A stretch of 25,086 bases of DNA, taken from NCBI GenBank assembly GCA_016866375.1, contig VGMK01000007.1:1-25086 (forward strand). The letters are read 5' to 3'. The stretch comes from Bacteroidota bacterium. GTDB taxonomy: Bacteria; Bacteroidota; Bacteroidia; Flavobacteriales_D; Crocinitomicaceae. This document shows positions 1 through 7,540 of the stretch, one piece after another. The notes beneath the pieces are model-generated. The model ran no database searches. It was not told where the DNA came from and saw only the letters and a list, made by a program, of their open reading frames with translations. Every line of letters begins with the position of its first letter. The first letter of the stretch is position 1. The position numbers and the translations under genes were made by a program.

Positions 1-1690
1 TAATGTAATTATTCTTCACCTCAGCATCTGATCCTTGAGCATTTGTAGCGGTTAAAGTAATGGAATATTGTCCTGCGGTATTAAAAGTAACTTGTGGATT
101 TTGAGAAGACGCGTTTGTTCCTCCTGCAAAAGCCCATCCTGTGGTCGGTGAAATTGACCATGCCCATGAGGTTGGGATTCCAGTGGACTGATCCGTAAAC
201 GAAACAGTTGTTGCCGGCGTAACATTTGTTTGATTGGCAACAAAATTAGCGACTGGTGCAACAGGGGTTGTAGGTGTGCAGGGATTACTGGATCCCGCCA
301 AAACAAGAACACCAGAATTAGTAGGGTCTAACCAAGGCTTTAATTGTCGATTAGTTGCAGTTCCATTAGATGTCCAATGGTACGACATTTTGCCGTAATA
401 ATCTGGGGATGATTGGGCATTACAAAATGAACCTCCACCTGTTAAAGTACCGACGATATACCCTTGACTATTATTAAACAAAGGTGATCCTGAAGACCCC
501 CCTTCTGTTATTCCCCAACCATTTGCATTTGAAGTCCAAGATAATCGCCAATGAGATTGTAATCCATTTCCATTCCATCCGGTAGACGTAGTATTTCCTG
601 TAAATGTGGATATTTTCTTAATGTCTCCTGCGGGATGATGGATCCCAGCACCACCAGAACTAACCGTATTATTTGCGTTCCATCCATTCCAGTAGGCATT
701 AAAGTTTGCCGTTTTCAGTGTATTTACCGTATTTGTTTCATTTGCCGCCGTTCCCAATTGAACCAATAAGAAGTCTGATCCTGAATCACCCCCTCCATCA
801 TTGGAGTCAGCTATTTTAAAACAACCTGTTATAAAATAGTCGTCTAAAGTTCCCGCAGTTGATGGGTTTGTACAATTTGGGGATTCATAGCGAAAATAAA
901 ATTTCCATTGAGTGAGGTTTTGCGTTGTTGAGGCTACGCCACAATGCAAAGCAGTTAAAAAATAAGGCTTGCAGTTCTGTGCTGTATTATTAATTAAAGA
1001 TCCTGTGCACCATCCTGTAAAATTTCCTTCAACAACAAGAATTCTGGCGACTCCCTTTTTTTCGTCTTGCCATACATCTCCGACAGGAGAACAATTTACA
1101 TTGACCTCACAAGATGCGGATTCGTTAATTTTTTGGATTCTTGGATTTCCTGTAGAGCGATAATTGTACATTACGCGATCTATCCAAATCTCGGAAGCTG
1201 GCACATCTTTCGGTTCGTGAAGGGTCAGAATAAGATCATCTCCGAAGCATAATGCCGCATGCTGGCGTTCGTGGTTTTGTACATCAACAGCGGACATTGG
1301 CTTGTGAACCAACTTTCCTTTCAAATCGCGAATGGTAAGTGTAGAACCCCCATACAATTTAAAAGTTTCAAATAAAAAACTAAGTGCCTCTGCCCCTTCG
1401 GATTTTACTCGTAATTGCCATTGTTTATCTCCGTTTGGCAAAATACTCCATGTCCCTGAATTAGTGGTTTTAATATCGGTGGGGAGTGCCACTCCAATTC
1501 TATACAGCAATCCTTGTTCGTCGCGAATTTGATCTTCAAGCAGAAGATTGTCTACATTGGGTGCAACTAAGCTTTCCACATCCATTGAGGAGCTAACTTC
1601 GAATTTATCAATGACAGGAGCTAATTGTTGTGCGTAAGCAGTGGTTAACACTAACAGTAAAACACTTAAATTAAGTAGCAATTTGTTCAT
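1..1690 (-). CDS. Secreted lysyl-endopeptidase-like serine protease with PKD domain (3' end outside window)
   Basis: I translated this by eye from the ATG at 1690-1688; it stays open for 563 codons to the window edge, so the C-terminus is missing. Residues 1-20 are a signal peptide (hydrophobic run ending TTAYA before QQ). A pro-region of about 170 residues follows. The S1-type domain at about 190-465 has the Lys-C-like motifs: His249 in LTALHCG, Asp306 in SGSDFLLVQL and Ser400 in EGGSSGSPLF. Paired cysteines flank these sites. From about 480 a PKD fold begins (VANFVANQTNV; FTDQSTGIPTSWAWS). It should be an exported endopeptidase degrading proteins outside the cell. The family architecture suggests that the missing end carries further PKD repeats and a T9SS sorting domain, which is inference. 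The start is 51 bp from a divergent response regulator. Lys specificity is not proven. Confidence 0.88.
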   Translation of the reverse strand, partial: MNKLLLNLSVLLLVLTTAYAQQLAPVIDKFEVSSSMDVESLVAPNVDNLLLEDQIRDEQGLLYRIGVALPTDIKTTNSGTWSILPNGDKQWQLRVKSEGAEALSFLFETFKLYGGSTLTIRDLKGKLVHKPMSAVDVQNHERQHAALCFGDDLILTLHEPKDVPASEIWIDRVMYNYRSTGNPRIQKINESASCEVNVNCSPVGDVWQDEKKGVARILVVEGNFTGWCTGSLINNTAQNCKPYFLTALHCGVASTTQNLTQWKFYFRYESPNCTNPSTAGTLDDYFITGCFKIADSNDGGGDSGSDFLLVQLGTAANETNTVNTLKTANFNAYWNGWNANNTVSSGGAGIHHPAGDIKKISTFTGNTTSTGWNGNGLQSHWRLSWTSNANGWGITEGGSSGSPLFNNSQGYIVGTLTGGGSFCNAQSSPDYYGKMSYHWTSNGTATNRQLKPWLDPTNSGVLVLAGSSNPCTPTTPVAPVANFVANQTNVTPATTVSFTDQSTGIPTSWAWSISPTTGWAFAGGTNASSQNPQVTFNTAGQYSITLTATNAQGSDAEVKNNYI

Positions 1691-1700
1691 GGCTTTTCGT

Positions 1701-1716
1701 TATCTTCACAAAGATA
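1701..1716. promoter_or_regulatory. Inverted repeat and -7-like element in the divergent protease/regulator intergenic region
   Basis: TATCTTCACAAAGATA is a perfect 6-bp inverted repeat (TATCTT/AAGATA) around a 4-base centre, in a gap of only 51 bp between divergent genes. On the minus strand, 1716-1709 reads TATCTTTG, matching the Bacteroidota -7 consensus TAnnTTTG, 19 bases upstream of the protease ATG. I see no good -33 TTG at the usual distance. It could be the protease promoter, an operator, or both; only the symmetry and the -7 match are observed. Confidence 0.4.
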
Positions 1717-1741
1717 AATTATCTAGCGAATATAAGAAGGT

Positions 1742-2422
1742 ATGGGGACAATTTGTTTGGTTGAGGATGAGGAAAATTTGGTTAATCTAATCAAACTGAA
1801 TCTCGAATTAGAAGGGTTTAAAGTAGTGTGCTTTAAAAATGGTAAAAAAGCAGCAAGCCATTTCGAAGAGTATATGTTATACGATTTAATCATTCTGGAT
1901 GTTATGCTGCCAGAAATAAGTGGGTTTATGTTATGCGAATTGATTAGAAAAAAAAGTAATATACCTGTTTTATTCTTGTCTGCCAAAGGCACTACGCAAG
2001 ATAAAATTCAAGGTTTAAAATTGGGGGCTAACGATTATTTGGCTAAACCTTTTGATTTGGAAGAGTTACTTTTACGTGTAAGTGTTTTAACGCAGGCAAA
2101 GTCAACTTTAGAGTACCCAGAATTTAAAATTGAAGACAAAATAATTGATTTTAAGTCTTTTGTAGTGAAATGTTCTGAGGAGGGAATAATTTATGAGTTC
2201 TCAAAAAAGGAAATGTTACTTCTTGATTTTTTTGTGAAAAACGAGGGGAGAGTTATATCAAGAGATGAAATACTGGATAAAGTTTGGGGAACTGATCAAT
2301 TTCCAACGTCTCGAACGATTGATAATTTCATACTCACATTTAGAAAGTTATTTGAGGTAAACCCAAAAATTCCCCAGCATTTTCATTCTATACGCGGTGT
2401 AGGGTACAAATTTACAAGTTAG
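1742..2422 (+). CDS. OmpR/PhoB-family response regulator, orphan in this window
   Basis: A 226-residue two-domain transcription factor. The receiver domain (about 3-118) has the acidic pocket E8-D9, the phospho-acceptor Asp53 in LIILDVMLP, the switch residue Ser80 and Lys102 in LAKPF. A winged-helix DNA-binding domain follows (about 130-225): TFSKKEMLLL-like helix start (read here as EFSKKEMLLLDFF), the recognition-helix region SRTIDNFILTFRKLF and the wing IRGVGYKF. Length and layout are typical of the family. No histidine kinase is adjacent, so its signal and targets are unknown. It starts 51 bp from a divergent exoprotease gene, making autoregulation or control of the protease possible (inference). 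Its stop is 4 bp from the convergent permease stop. Confidence 0.93.
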   Translation: MGTICLVEDEENLVNLIKLNLELEGFKVVCFKNGKKAASHFEEYMLYDLIILDVMLPEISGFMLCELIRKKSNIPVLFLSAKGTTQDKIQGLKLGANDYLAKPFDLEELLLRVSVLTQAKSTLEYPEFKIEDKIIDFKSFVVKCSEEGIIYEFSKKEMLLLDFFVKNEGRVISRDEILDKVWGTDQFPTSRTIDNFILTFRKLFEVNPKIPQHFHSIRGVGYKFTS

Positions 2423-2426
2423 AGGC

Positions 2427-3803
2427 TTAGTGCTTGATCTCAAGTTTTTGAGTTGGGTCGTGTTTATGTTTGAATAAAAGCCAAAATAAAATAGCCACAG
2501 CTAAAGCGTATGCTGCAAAAGATAACCAGATAGAGGGCCAATCTTTCATTATGAGCTCTTTGCTTAAAATATCCCCTTCAGCCACTATTTCGTTTTTTTT
2601 CAAAAGTGTTTGAAGCACTGCATTGTCTTCATTTGTTTCAAGATAGGCCGCGACATCCGAAAGTGCAGTAAATTTTAACATAAAGTATCGATCTATTGCC
2701 CATCCTGCTACATTACTGCCAATAATTGCCCCAAATCCATTCGTCATCATCATGAATAAACCTTGTGCTGAAGAGCGAATGGAAGGTTTAGTATTGGTTT
2801 CAACAAAAAGTGAACCCGAGATATTGAAAAAATCGAAGGCCATACCGTAAACAACACACGAAAAAATGATCAACATCAATCCCTCATTTGGATTACCGTA
2901 AGCCAAGGTTCCAAAGCGTAAAACCCAGGCCAACATGCTAAAAAGCATTACGGTTTTTATGCCAAATCTTCTCAGGAAAAAGGGGATGGCAAGGATGAAC
3001 AGGGTCTCGGAAATTTGAGATATGGACATGATAATGGTGGAGTATTTTACGACCAATGAATCTGCATATTTCGGAAAGTGTTCAAAATCGGATAGGAATA
3101 CATCTCCGTAAGCATTTGTTAATTGTAACGCACCCCCCAAAAACATGGAAAACACAAAAAATAAGGCCATTTTATAATTAGCAAACAACTTGAAGGCATC
3201 GAGGCCCAAGGTTTGAAAAATAGAGCTATCCTTTTGTTTATTTTTTTGAGGAATACTCGGTGGTAAGGTAAAAGCATAAATTCCAAGGGCAACTGCAATA
3301 ATTCCCGCTAGGTAAAATTGATTTTCGCTGGCTTTATTTCCAGTCAGGTTTGTAACCCACATGGCAACAATAAAACCTATGGTTCCCCAAACTCTAATGG
3401 GAGGGTAATCTTTTACAACATCTCCTCCATTACTTTCTAGTATGGAATAAGAAATCGAGTTTGCGAGGGCAATAGTTGGCATGTAAAAAATCATGGCAAT
3501 CAACATAACTAGAAAAAAATCATTTGGATTATTGACTTGTGGTAGGTAGAAGAGTGCTCCGGCATATAAAATGTGTAATACACCGTATACGCGTTCTGCG
3601 TTTATCCATCGATCAGCAACAAAACCCATAAGCGTAGGCATAAATATGGATGCTATCCCCATTGTACCGAAAACTAGACCAAATTCAGCGACATTACCAA
3701 TTGAATTTCCGAACCAATAATTTGCCATTGTGATAAGCCAGGCCCCCCACACATAGAATTGGAGGAAACTCATTAAGATAAGCCGTGCTTTGAAATGTTT
3801 CAA
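2427..3803 (-). CDS. MFS transporter, nucleoside:H+ symporter (NupG-like) family
   Basis: A 458-residue polytopic inner-membrane protein with about twelve hydrophobic segments and a charged central loop near residue 190 (PQKNKQKDSS). The N-terminus KARLILMSFLQFYVWGAWL and the segment ADRWINAERVYGVLHILYAG match the nucleoside/H+ symporter family within MFS as I know it from Bacteroidota. It should import nucleosides using the proton gradient; the exact substrate cannot be read from sequence. The start is a TTG whose bases overlap the stop of the upstream nuclease gene (TTGA, 4-bp overlap), implying translational coupling. The next ATG is codon 11, but the residues before it resemble homologous N-termini, so I keep TTG. 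It is the last gene of the etfBA-nuclease-permease run. Confidence 0.82.
   Translation of the reverse strand: MKHFKARLILMSFLQFYVWGAWLITMANYWFGNSIGNVAEFGLVFGTMGIASIFMPTLMGFVADRWINAERVYGVLHILYAGALFYLPQVNNPNDFFLVMLIAMIFYMPTIALANSISYSILESNGGDVVKDYPPIRVWGTIGFIVAMWVTNLTGNKASENQFYLAGIIAVALGIYAFTLPPSIPQKNKQKDSSIFQTLGLDAFKLFANYKMALFFVFSMFLGGALQLTNAYGDVFLSDFEHFPKYADSLVVKYSTIIMSISQISETLFILAIPFFLRRFGIKTVMLFSMLAWVLRFGTLAYGNPNEGLMLIIFSCVVYGMAFDFFNISGSLFVETNTKPSIRSSAQGLFMMMTNGFGAIIGSNVAGWAIDRYFMLKFTALSDVAAYLETNEDNAVLQTLLKKNEIVAEGDILSKELIMKDWPSIWLSFAAYALAVAILFWLLFKHKHDPTQKLEIKH
2433..2449 (+). terminator. Possible weak terminator of the response-regulator gene
   Basis: CTTGATCTCAAG is followed directly by five T residues 10 bp after the regulator stop codon, inside the 3' end of the convergent permease gene. 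The stem is only 4-5 bp, so this may be chance. Confidence 0.25.
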
Positions 3804-4378
3804 TCTCTATTTTTTAAAGCGTCACGAATTTTGGAGGCTAGCTCATAATCTTCGTTCACTATGGCTTCATTTAGCATACTTTGTAGATCCTCTTTGTTTA
3901 GGTGTTCCATTTCGTGAGGGGTGTCTTCGGTTTCAGTGAGATCAACGTCATCGGAGAAATCTTCAGAATCATCCTCCTCACCTCCAGCCTCTTCTACCAC
4001 CTCTTTTAACGCAAAAATGGGAGCGTTAAATCTTACTCCAACTGCGATAGCATCCGATGTTCGAGAATCAATTTCTGTTAAGACACCATCTTTCTCACAT
4101 ATGATTTTCGCGTAAAAGATACCTTCAAAAAATTTGTAAATTAATATTTCTTTTACGGCGACGCTGTAAGATTTGCACAACATTTTAATCAGGTCGTGGG
4201 TTAAAGGTCTGTTGGGCACCATTTTTTCGAGTTCAACGGCAATGGCCTGTGCCTCAAAACCCCCGATTACTATTGGCAACTTTCTCTTTCCCGAGGTCTC
4301 AGATAGGGTTAGAACGTATGAGCCAGTTTGGGTTTGGCTGTATTCTATTTTTGTTATTTCGAGGCGAATTTTTTGCAT
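3800..4378 (-). CDS. Bifunctional nuclease (BFN/DUF151) domain protein with C-terminal UVR motif
   Basis: A 192-residue cytoplasmic protein. Residues 1 to about 130 form the bifunctional-nuclease domain: LPIVIGGFEAQAIAVELE, RPLTHDLIKML and the acidic RTSDAIAVGVRFNAPIFA block. A very acidic linker (about 130-155, rich in E and D) leads to a UvrB/UvrC-type motif near 165-190 (MLNEAIVNEDYELASKIRDAL). BFN proteins have been described as having DNase and RNase activity, and UVR motifs mediate protein contacts in UvrB/UvrC. A role in nucleic-acid turnover or repair follows from family, not from this sequence. It lies 16 bp after etfA and overlaps the permease start by 4 bp. Confidence 0.85.
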   Translation of the reverse strand: MQKIRLEITKIEYSQTQTGSYVLTLSETSGKRKLPIVIGGFEAQAIAVELEKMVPNRPLTHDLIKMLCKSYSVAVKEILIYKFFEGIFYAKIICEKDGVLTEIDSRTSDAIAVGVRFNAPIFALKEVVEEAGGEEDDSEDFSDDVDLTETEDTPHEMEHLNKEDLQSMLNEAIVNEDYELASKIRDALKNRD

Positions 4379-4394
4379 TTTTTTCTTTTTAATG

Positions 4395-5327
4395 CTAGTT
4401 CGCTCTAAATTTTTTAATGGCTGCAGTTAGTCTGGGAACAACCTCAAATGCATCGCCAATCACACCGTAGTCAGCGGCTTTAAAGAAGGGGGCTTCAGGA
4501 TCCGTATTGATTACGACAATTACCTTTGAGCCATTAACCCCTGCAAGATGTTGAATAGCACCTGAGATGCCTATAGCAATATATAAGTTGGGTCGAATGG
4601 CCACGCCTGTTTGTCCAACGTGTTCGTGATGCGGTCTCCAGCCAATATCTGCAACAGGACGCGAACACGCGGTCGCGGCATTAATGGATTTTGCCAAGTC
4701 TTCAACTATCCCCCAATTTTCAGGACCTTTAAGTCCTCTTCCCGCAGAGACAACCAATTCGGCTTCTGGGAGAGGAATTTCACCCTCTGGTTTTTTTGTT
4801 GAAATAACTCTAATTTTTCCCGAACCGATATTTGCTGTGATTTCATTTACTGTACACGGAGAACCGGTTTTTTCTGGTTGTATACTGTTGGGTAATAAGG
4901 ATATTATTTTATTTGACGACTGTACTTGTACTTTACCAATTGCTTTCCCGGAAAAAACATTCACACTAATGGCCCCGGATCCATCGGGCAAGGCTATTGC
5001 ACCTGATACTAGACCAGCTTTCCAACGTACCGATAATCTGGGGGCAACAGCTTTACCCGTTAAGTCGTGAGAAAAAATCACTGTATGCGCACCAATTTCT
5101 TGCGCTGCCCATGCCACAAGTTTAGTTAGCTGTTGGGCATCTTCCCCATCCACGCTTCTGTCTACTAAAACTTTACTTGCTCCATATTCGCCAAGTGTAT
5201 TGAGAGAATTGCTAGAGGCGTTGCCATTAGTGATTACTACTACCTCTCCTAGCTTTTTACCGTAAGTTACGGTCTCAAACGAGGCCTTTGAAATCCCATT
5301 GCTTGAGTTAATGTATACTAATATCAT
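4395..5327 (-). CDS. etfA: Electron transfer flavoprotein, alpha subunit
   Basis: A 310-residue FAD-binding subunit of the ETF heterodimer, which accepts electrons from acyl-CoA dehydrogenases and passes them to the respiratory chain through ETF:quinone oxidoreductase. The C-terminal FAD domain is clear: SAGRGLKGPENWGIVEDLA, CSRPVADIGW, the HVGQTG turn and the signature IGISGAIQHLAGVNGS followed by VINTDPEAPFFKAADYG and GDAFEVVPRL. The N-terminal half is the usual divergent Rossmann-like domain (YGKKLGEVVVITNG). It starts at the ATG 17 bp downstream of etfB. Length matches the family. Confidence 0.96.
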   Translation of the reverse strand: MILVYINSSNGISKASFETVTYGKKLGEVVVITNGNASSNSLNTLGEYGASKVLVDRSVDGEDAQQLTKLVAWAAQEIGAHTVIFSHDLTGKAVAPRLSVRWKAGLVSGAIALPDGSGAISVNVFSGKAIGKVQVQSSNKIISLLPNSIQPEKTGSPCTVNEITANIGSGKIRVISTKKPEGEIPLPEAELVVSAGRGLKGPENWGIVEDLAKSINAATACSRPVADIGWRPHHEHVGQTGVAIRPNLYIAIGISGAIQHLAGVNGSKVIVVINTDPEAPFFKAADYGVIGDAFEVVPRLTAAIKKFRAN

Positions 5328-5344
5328 GTATGCAATTTATGAGG

Positions 5345-6085
5345 TTAAATAACTTTTGCTTCGTTGTGAAGAAGGTTCACGAGTTCATCCATATTTTCCG
5401 GGGCAATCAACTTAACACTAGACTTTGCGTTGGGCATTTCATAAGAGGAGAATTTTGTTAAATCTTCAATAGCGATTGGACTGATGATTTGGAGTGGTTT
5501 AGTTCTAGCAGCCATTATTCCTCTCATGTTTGGAATTCTTTGCTCTGCCATTCCTTTTGCGCACGAAATCACTGCTGGTAGCGAAACTTCTACAACTTGA
5601 ATACCGCCAATAATTTCTCTTTCTAAGGTCAAAATATTTCCGTTGATATCTAATTTAGTGGCAATAGAAACATAAGGCAAATCGAGTGCTTCTGAAATCA
5701 TTCCCCCCACTTGTGACCCGTTGTAATTAATAGTTTCTTTCCCTGTTAGAATTAAATCAAAAGGGTTATTTTTGACATACTCAGCAATTTGCATTGCAGT
5801 GTAATGGGCATCTTTTGGATCTGCATCAATTCTTACCGCCTCATCTGCGCCAATTGCCAATGCTTTTCTTATAATTGGCTCATCCGCAGCAGCTCCGACA
5901 GTTACAATTGTCACTTGACCGCCATTTGCCTCTTTAATTTCCAGGGCCCTCACCAGAGCGTACCATTCGTCATAAGGATTAACAATGTATTGAATCCCGT
6001 TTTCATCAAATTTCGTATTTGCTTCGGTAAATGCAATTTTTGACGTCGTGTCCGGAGATTTACTTATACATACCAATATTTTCAT
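5345..6085 (-). CDS. etfB: Electron transfer flavoprotein, beta subunit
   Basis: A 246-residue partner of EtfA that carries AMP in the ETF heterodimer. Family features are the N-terminus MKILVCISKSPDTTSKIAF, NPYDEWYALVRALEIKE, the TVGAAADEPIIRKALAIGADEAVRID block, LILTGKETINYNGSQVGGM and LEREIIGGIQVVEVSLPAVISC. I start at the ATG at 6085; the frame stays open seven codons further to a TTG at 6106, but family members begin at MKILVC. It is the first gene of a four-gene operon (etfB-etfA-nuclease-permease). A TATTTTTG element sits just upstream. Confidence 0.96.
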   Translation of the reverse strand: MKILVCISKSPDTTSKIAFTEANTKFDENGIQYIVNPYDEWYALVRALEIKEANGGQVTIVTVGAAADEPIIRKALAIGADEAVRIDADPKDAHYTAMQIAEYVKNNPFDLILTGKETINYNGSQVGGMISEALDLPYVSIATKLDINGNILTLEREIIGGIQVVEVSLPAVISCAKGMAEQRIPNMRGIMAARTKPLQIISPIAIEDLTKFSSYEMPNAKSSVKLIAPENMDELVNLLHNEAKVI

Positions 6086-6103
6086 TCTAAGTTTTTTGCA
6101 AAG

Positions 6104-6111
6104 CAAAAATA
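6104..6111 (-). promoter_or_regulatory. Possible -7 promoter element for the etfB operon
   Basis: On the minus strand this reads TATTTTTG, fitting TAnnTTTG, 19 bases upstream of the etfB ATG. The nearest TTG that could act as -33 is 22 bases further, wider than the usual 17-20. AT-rich DNA gives such matches by chance, so confidence is low. Confidence 0.3.
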
Positions 6112-6269
6112 AGCAATTATCTCAATTTATTTTCAATTCTGACGTATTCAATTGTTTCATCGGAAAATTAACAATGAATAATAAAATCGTCCTGGTATTA
6201 GCACAATAAGTTAAGGAGCGAATCTGAGAAAAATAAAACTTTATTGTGTTGATAATCAATAATCAATAC

Positions 6270-6325
6270 AAGTGTAAACGAATATATATGTGTAACAAAC
6301 GAATGTAAACAAGTAAAAACCGAAT
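6270..6325 (+). repeat. Three motif copies at an exact 21-bp period upstream of the ssb array
   Basis: The core CGAAT occurs at 6279, 6300 and 6321, exactly 21 bp apart (two helical turns). The flanks also agree: AAGTGTAAACGAAT (6270-6283), TGTAACAAACGAAT (6291-6304) and AGTAAAAACCGAAT (6312-6325). All three lie on the same face of the helix, about 95-150 bp before the first ssb start. This suggests an operator with three cooperative sites; function is inference. Confidence 0.5.
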
Positions 6326-6418
6326 ATCGTTTTTTCGTTACTGCAACTTTGCCGAAACAAATCGATAACGAGATCGAAATGTTGAATTTTTTACAAACTT
6401 TTTTAAATTTTTTCAAAC

Positions 6419-6763
6419 ATGAATGCACTTAAAAACAAAGTGACGTTGATCGGCAGGCTAGGAGCGCAGCCGGAAGTAGTAACCTTCGATTCAGGCAGAA
6501 CGCTAGCGCGTTTTACCGTAGCAACAAATGAACGCTACAAGGACAAAGGGGGAGAATGGCAAGATGTCACACAATGGCACACCATTAATGCCTGGGGCAA
6601 AATTGCCGAGCGAGTTAAACGCATATTAGACAAAGGCAATGAGATCATATTGGAGGGACGTTTAGTCAATCAGTCCTATGAAAACAAGTCCGGAGAGAAG
6701 AGATTTTCTACCATTATTGAAGCGACTGAATTTTTAGTAATCAACACAAAAAAGGCAGCATAG
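6419..6763 (+). CDS. ssb: Single-stranded DNA-binding protein, short, tail-less (copy 1 of 3)
   Basis: A 114-residue protein that is essentially one OB-fold. SSB landmarks are KVTLIGRLGAQPEV at the N-terminus, RFTVATNERY, QWHTINAWGKIAERV with the ssDNA-stacking tryptophans, and ILEGRLVNQSY with IIEATEFLVI as the last strands. It should bind ssDNA as an oligomer. The sequence stops right after the OB-fold at NTKKAA: there is no disordered linker and no acidic DDDIPF-type tip, which in canonical SSBs recruits replication and repair partners. That suggests an accessory paralogue; the housekeeping SSB should be elsewhere. It is the first of three tandem paralogues, 29 bp before the longest reading of copy 2, with no terminator between. 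Confidence 0.93.
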   Translation: MNALKNKVTLIGRLGAQPEVVTFDSGRTLARFTVATNERYKDKGGEWQDVTQWHTINAWGKIAERVKRILDKGNEIILEGRLVNQSYENKSGEKRFSTIIEATEFLVINTKKAA

Positions 6764-6828
6764 GCTATTCATTTATTTTCAAATTATTTCACATGACAAA
6801 TACAAACAATTTATTAGAATCAAAACAA

Positions 6829-7140
6829 ATGAATCACGTTAATTTAATAGGAAAGGTGAGCTCCACACCAAAAATCATGGAGCTTTCGAATGGAAAAAAA
6901 ATAGCAAAGTTTACAGTAGCGACCAAGGAATTCTACCTGGATGCAGAGGGCAACACCAAAGCGAGGAGAAATTGGCATGTCTTGACTGCTTGGGGAAAGT
7001 GGGTACAAGTGTTGGAAGAACTGGCAGAAGTCGGCCATGAAGTTGCGGTGGAAGGCAAATTGGTGAGTCGTTTCTACAAATTGAATGGGGAACGAAAATT
7101 TGTTTCTGAAGTCGAGGTTAACGACTTAATCCTCCTGTAA
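6829..7140 (+). CDS. ssb: Single-stranded DNA-binding protein, short, tail-less (copy 2 of 3)
   Basis: A 103-residue OB-fold protein: MNHVNLIGKVSSTPKIM, KFTVATKEFY, NWHVLTAWGKWVQVLEEL, VAVEGKLVSRFY and EVEVNDLILL, ending directly after the fold with no acidic tip. The frame is open from an ATG at 6793, giving twelve extra residues (MTNTNNLLESKQ). I prefer the ATG at 6829 because MNHVNLIG aligns with the start of most SSBs and an A-rich stretch precedes it; the longer form remains possible. It is the most divergent of the three copies. A strong hairpin terminator follows 6 bp after the stop, so copies 1 and 2 probably form one transcript. Confidence 0.9.
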   Translation: MNHVNLIGKVSSTPKIMELSNGKKIAKFTVATKEFYLDAEGNTKARRNWHVLTAWGKWVQVLEELAEVGHEVAVEGKLVSRFYKLNGERKFVSEVEVNDLILL

Positions 7141-7146
7141 GCGAAC

Positions 7147-7174
7147 GGCGGAGGAAATCCCTCCGCCTTTTTTT
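7147..7174 (+). terminator. Rho-independent terminator after ssb copy 2
   Basis: GGCGGAGG (7147-7154) pairs perfectly with CCTCCGCC (7160-7167) around a 5-base loop and is followed by seven T residues. An 8-bp GC-rich stem plus T-tract is a textbook intrinsic terminator. It separates ssb copies 1-2 from copy 3. Confidence 0.92.
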
Positions 7175-7193
7175 ATCCATAGAAATTATAAAA

Positions 7194-7523
7194 ATGAATA
7201 CATTAAAAAATTACATCACTTTAATCGGTAAAATTGGAACCGATGCTCAATATACAAAATTTGATAATGGAAGATCTGTGGCGCGTTTCAAACTTTCTAC
7301 GCAGAAAACAGAACGTAAAAACGACGGAAAATACAGGGAAACCACGCAATGGCATAACGTTTTTGCATGGGGAAATCTGGCAGAATTCGTGGAACATTAT
7401 GCACAAAAAGGGAAAAAAGTAGCCATTCACGGACGTATCGTGAACAGGACGTATTTAAATCCTGCCGGAGTCAAACGAAGCAAAACCGAAATTGAAATTC
7501 GGAATATCATCGGGTTGAGTTAA
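7194..7523 (+). CDS. ssb: Single-stranded DNA-binding protein, short, tail-less (copy 3 of 3)
   Basis: A 109-residue single OB-fold closest to copy 1: MNTLKNYITLIGKIG against MNALKNKVTLIGRLG. Other landmarks are ARFKLSTQKTE, TQWHNVFAWGNLAEFVEHY, VAIHGRIVNRTY and IEIRNIIGLS at the end. As in the other copies there is no C-terminal linker or acidic tip, and the protein is clearly basic. It starts 53 bp after copy 2 and downstream of a strong terminator, so it is either read by leakage or has its own promoter in the AT-rich spacer (I see no clear one). A second terminator follows. Confidence 0.92.
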   Translation: MNTLKNYITLIGKIGTDAQYTKFDNGRSVARFKLSTQKTERKNDGKYRETTQWHNVFAWGNLAEFVEHYAQKGKKVAIHGRIVNRTYLNPAGVKRSKTEIEIRNIIGLS

Positions 7524-7540
7524 TTCATCATATAAGGTGA

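Larger units (their letters stand above)
6086..6418. other. 333-bp AT-rich divergent intergenic region (etfB / ssb array)
   Basis: No credible gene lies here. A 76-codon minus-strand frame (6198-6428) is AT-rich, shows no family resemblance and would run over the ssb start, so I reject it. The region must hold the divergent promoters of the etf operon and the ssb array. It contains a phased triple repeat at 6270-6325 (listed separately), a local duplication around ATAATCAATAATCAA (6252-6266), and a T/A-rich leader directly before the ssb ATG. I find no convincing TAnnTTTG box on the plus strand; CAACTTTG near 6344 is one mismatch away. Confidence 0.6.

Noticed and set aside
4684..5070. 128-codon plus-strand open frame across etfA
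   Set aside because: It is antisense to a clearly conserved etfA reading frame and has no family features of its own.
6198..6428. 76-codon minus-strand open frame in the etfB/ssb gap
   Set aside because: It is composed of low-complexity AT-rich sequence, has no recognisable domain, and overlaps the first ssb start codon; more likely a chance frame.
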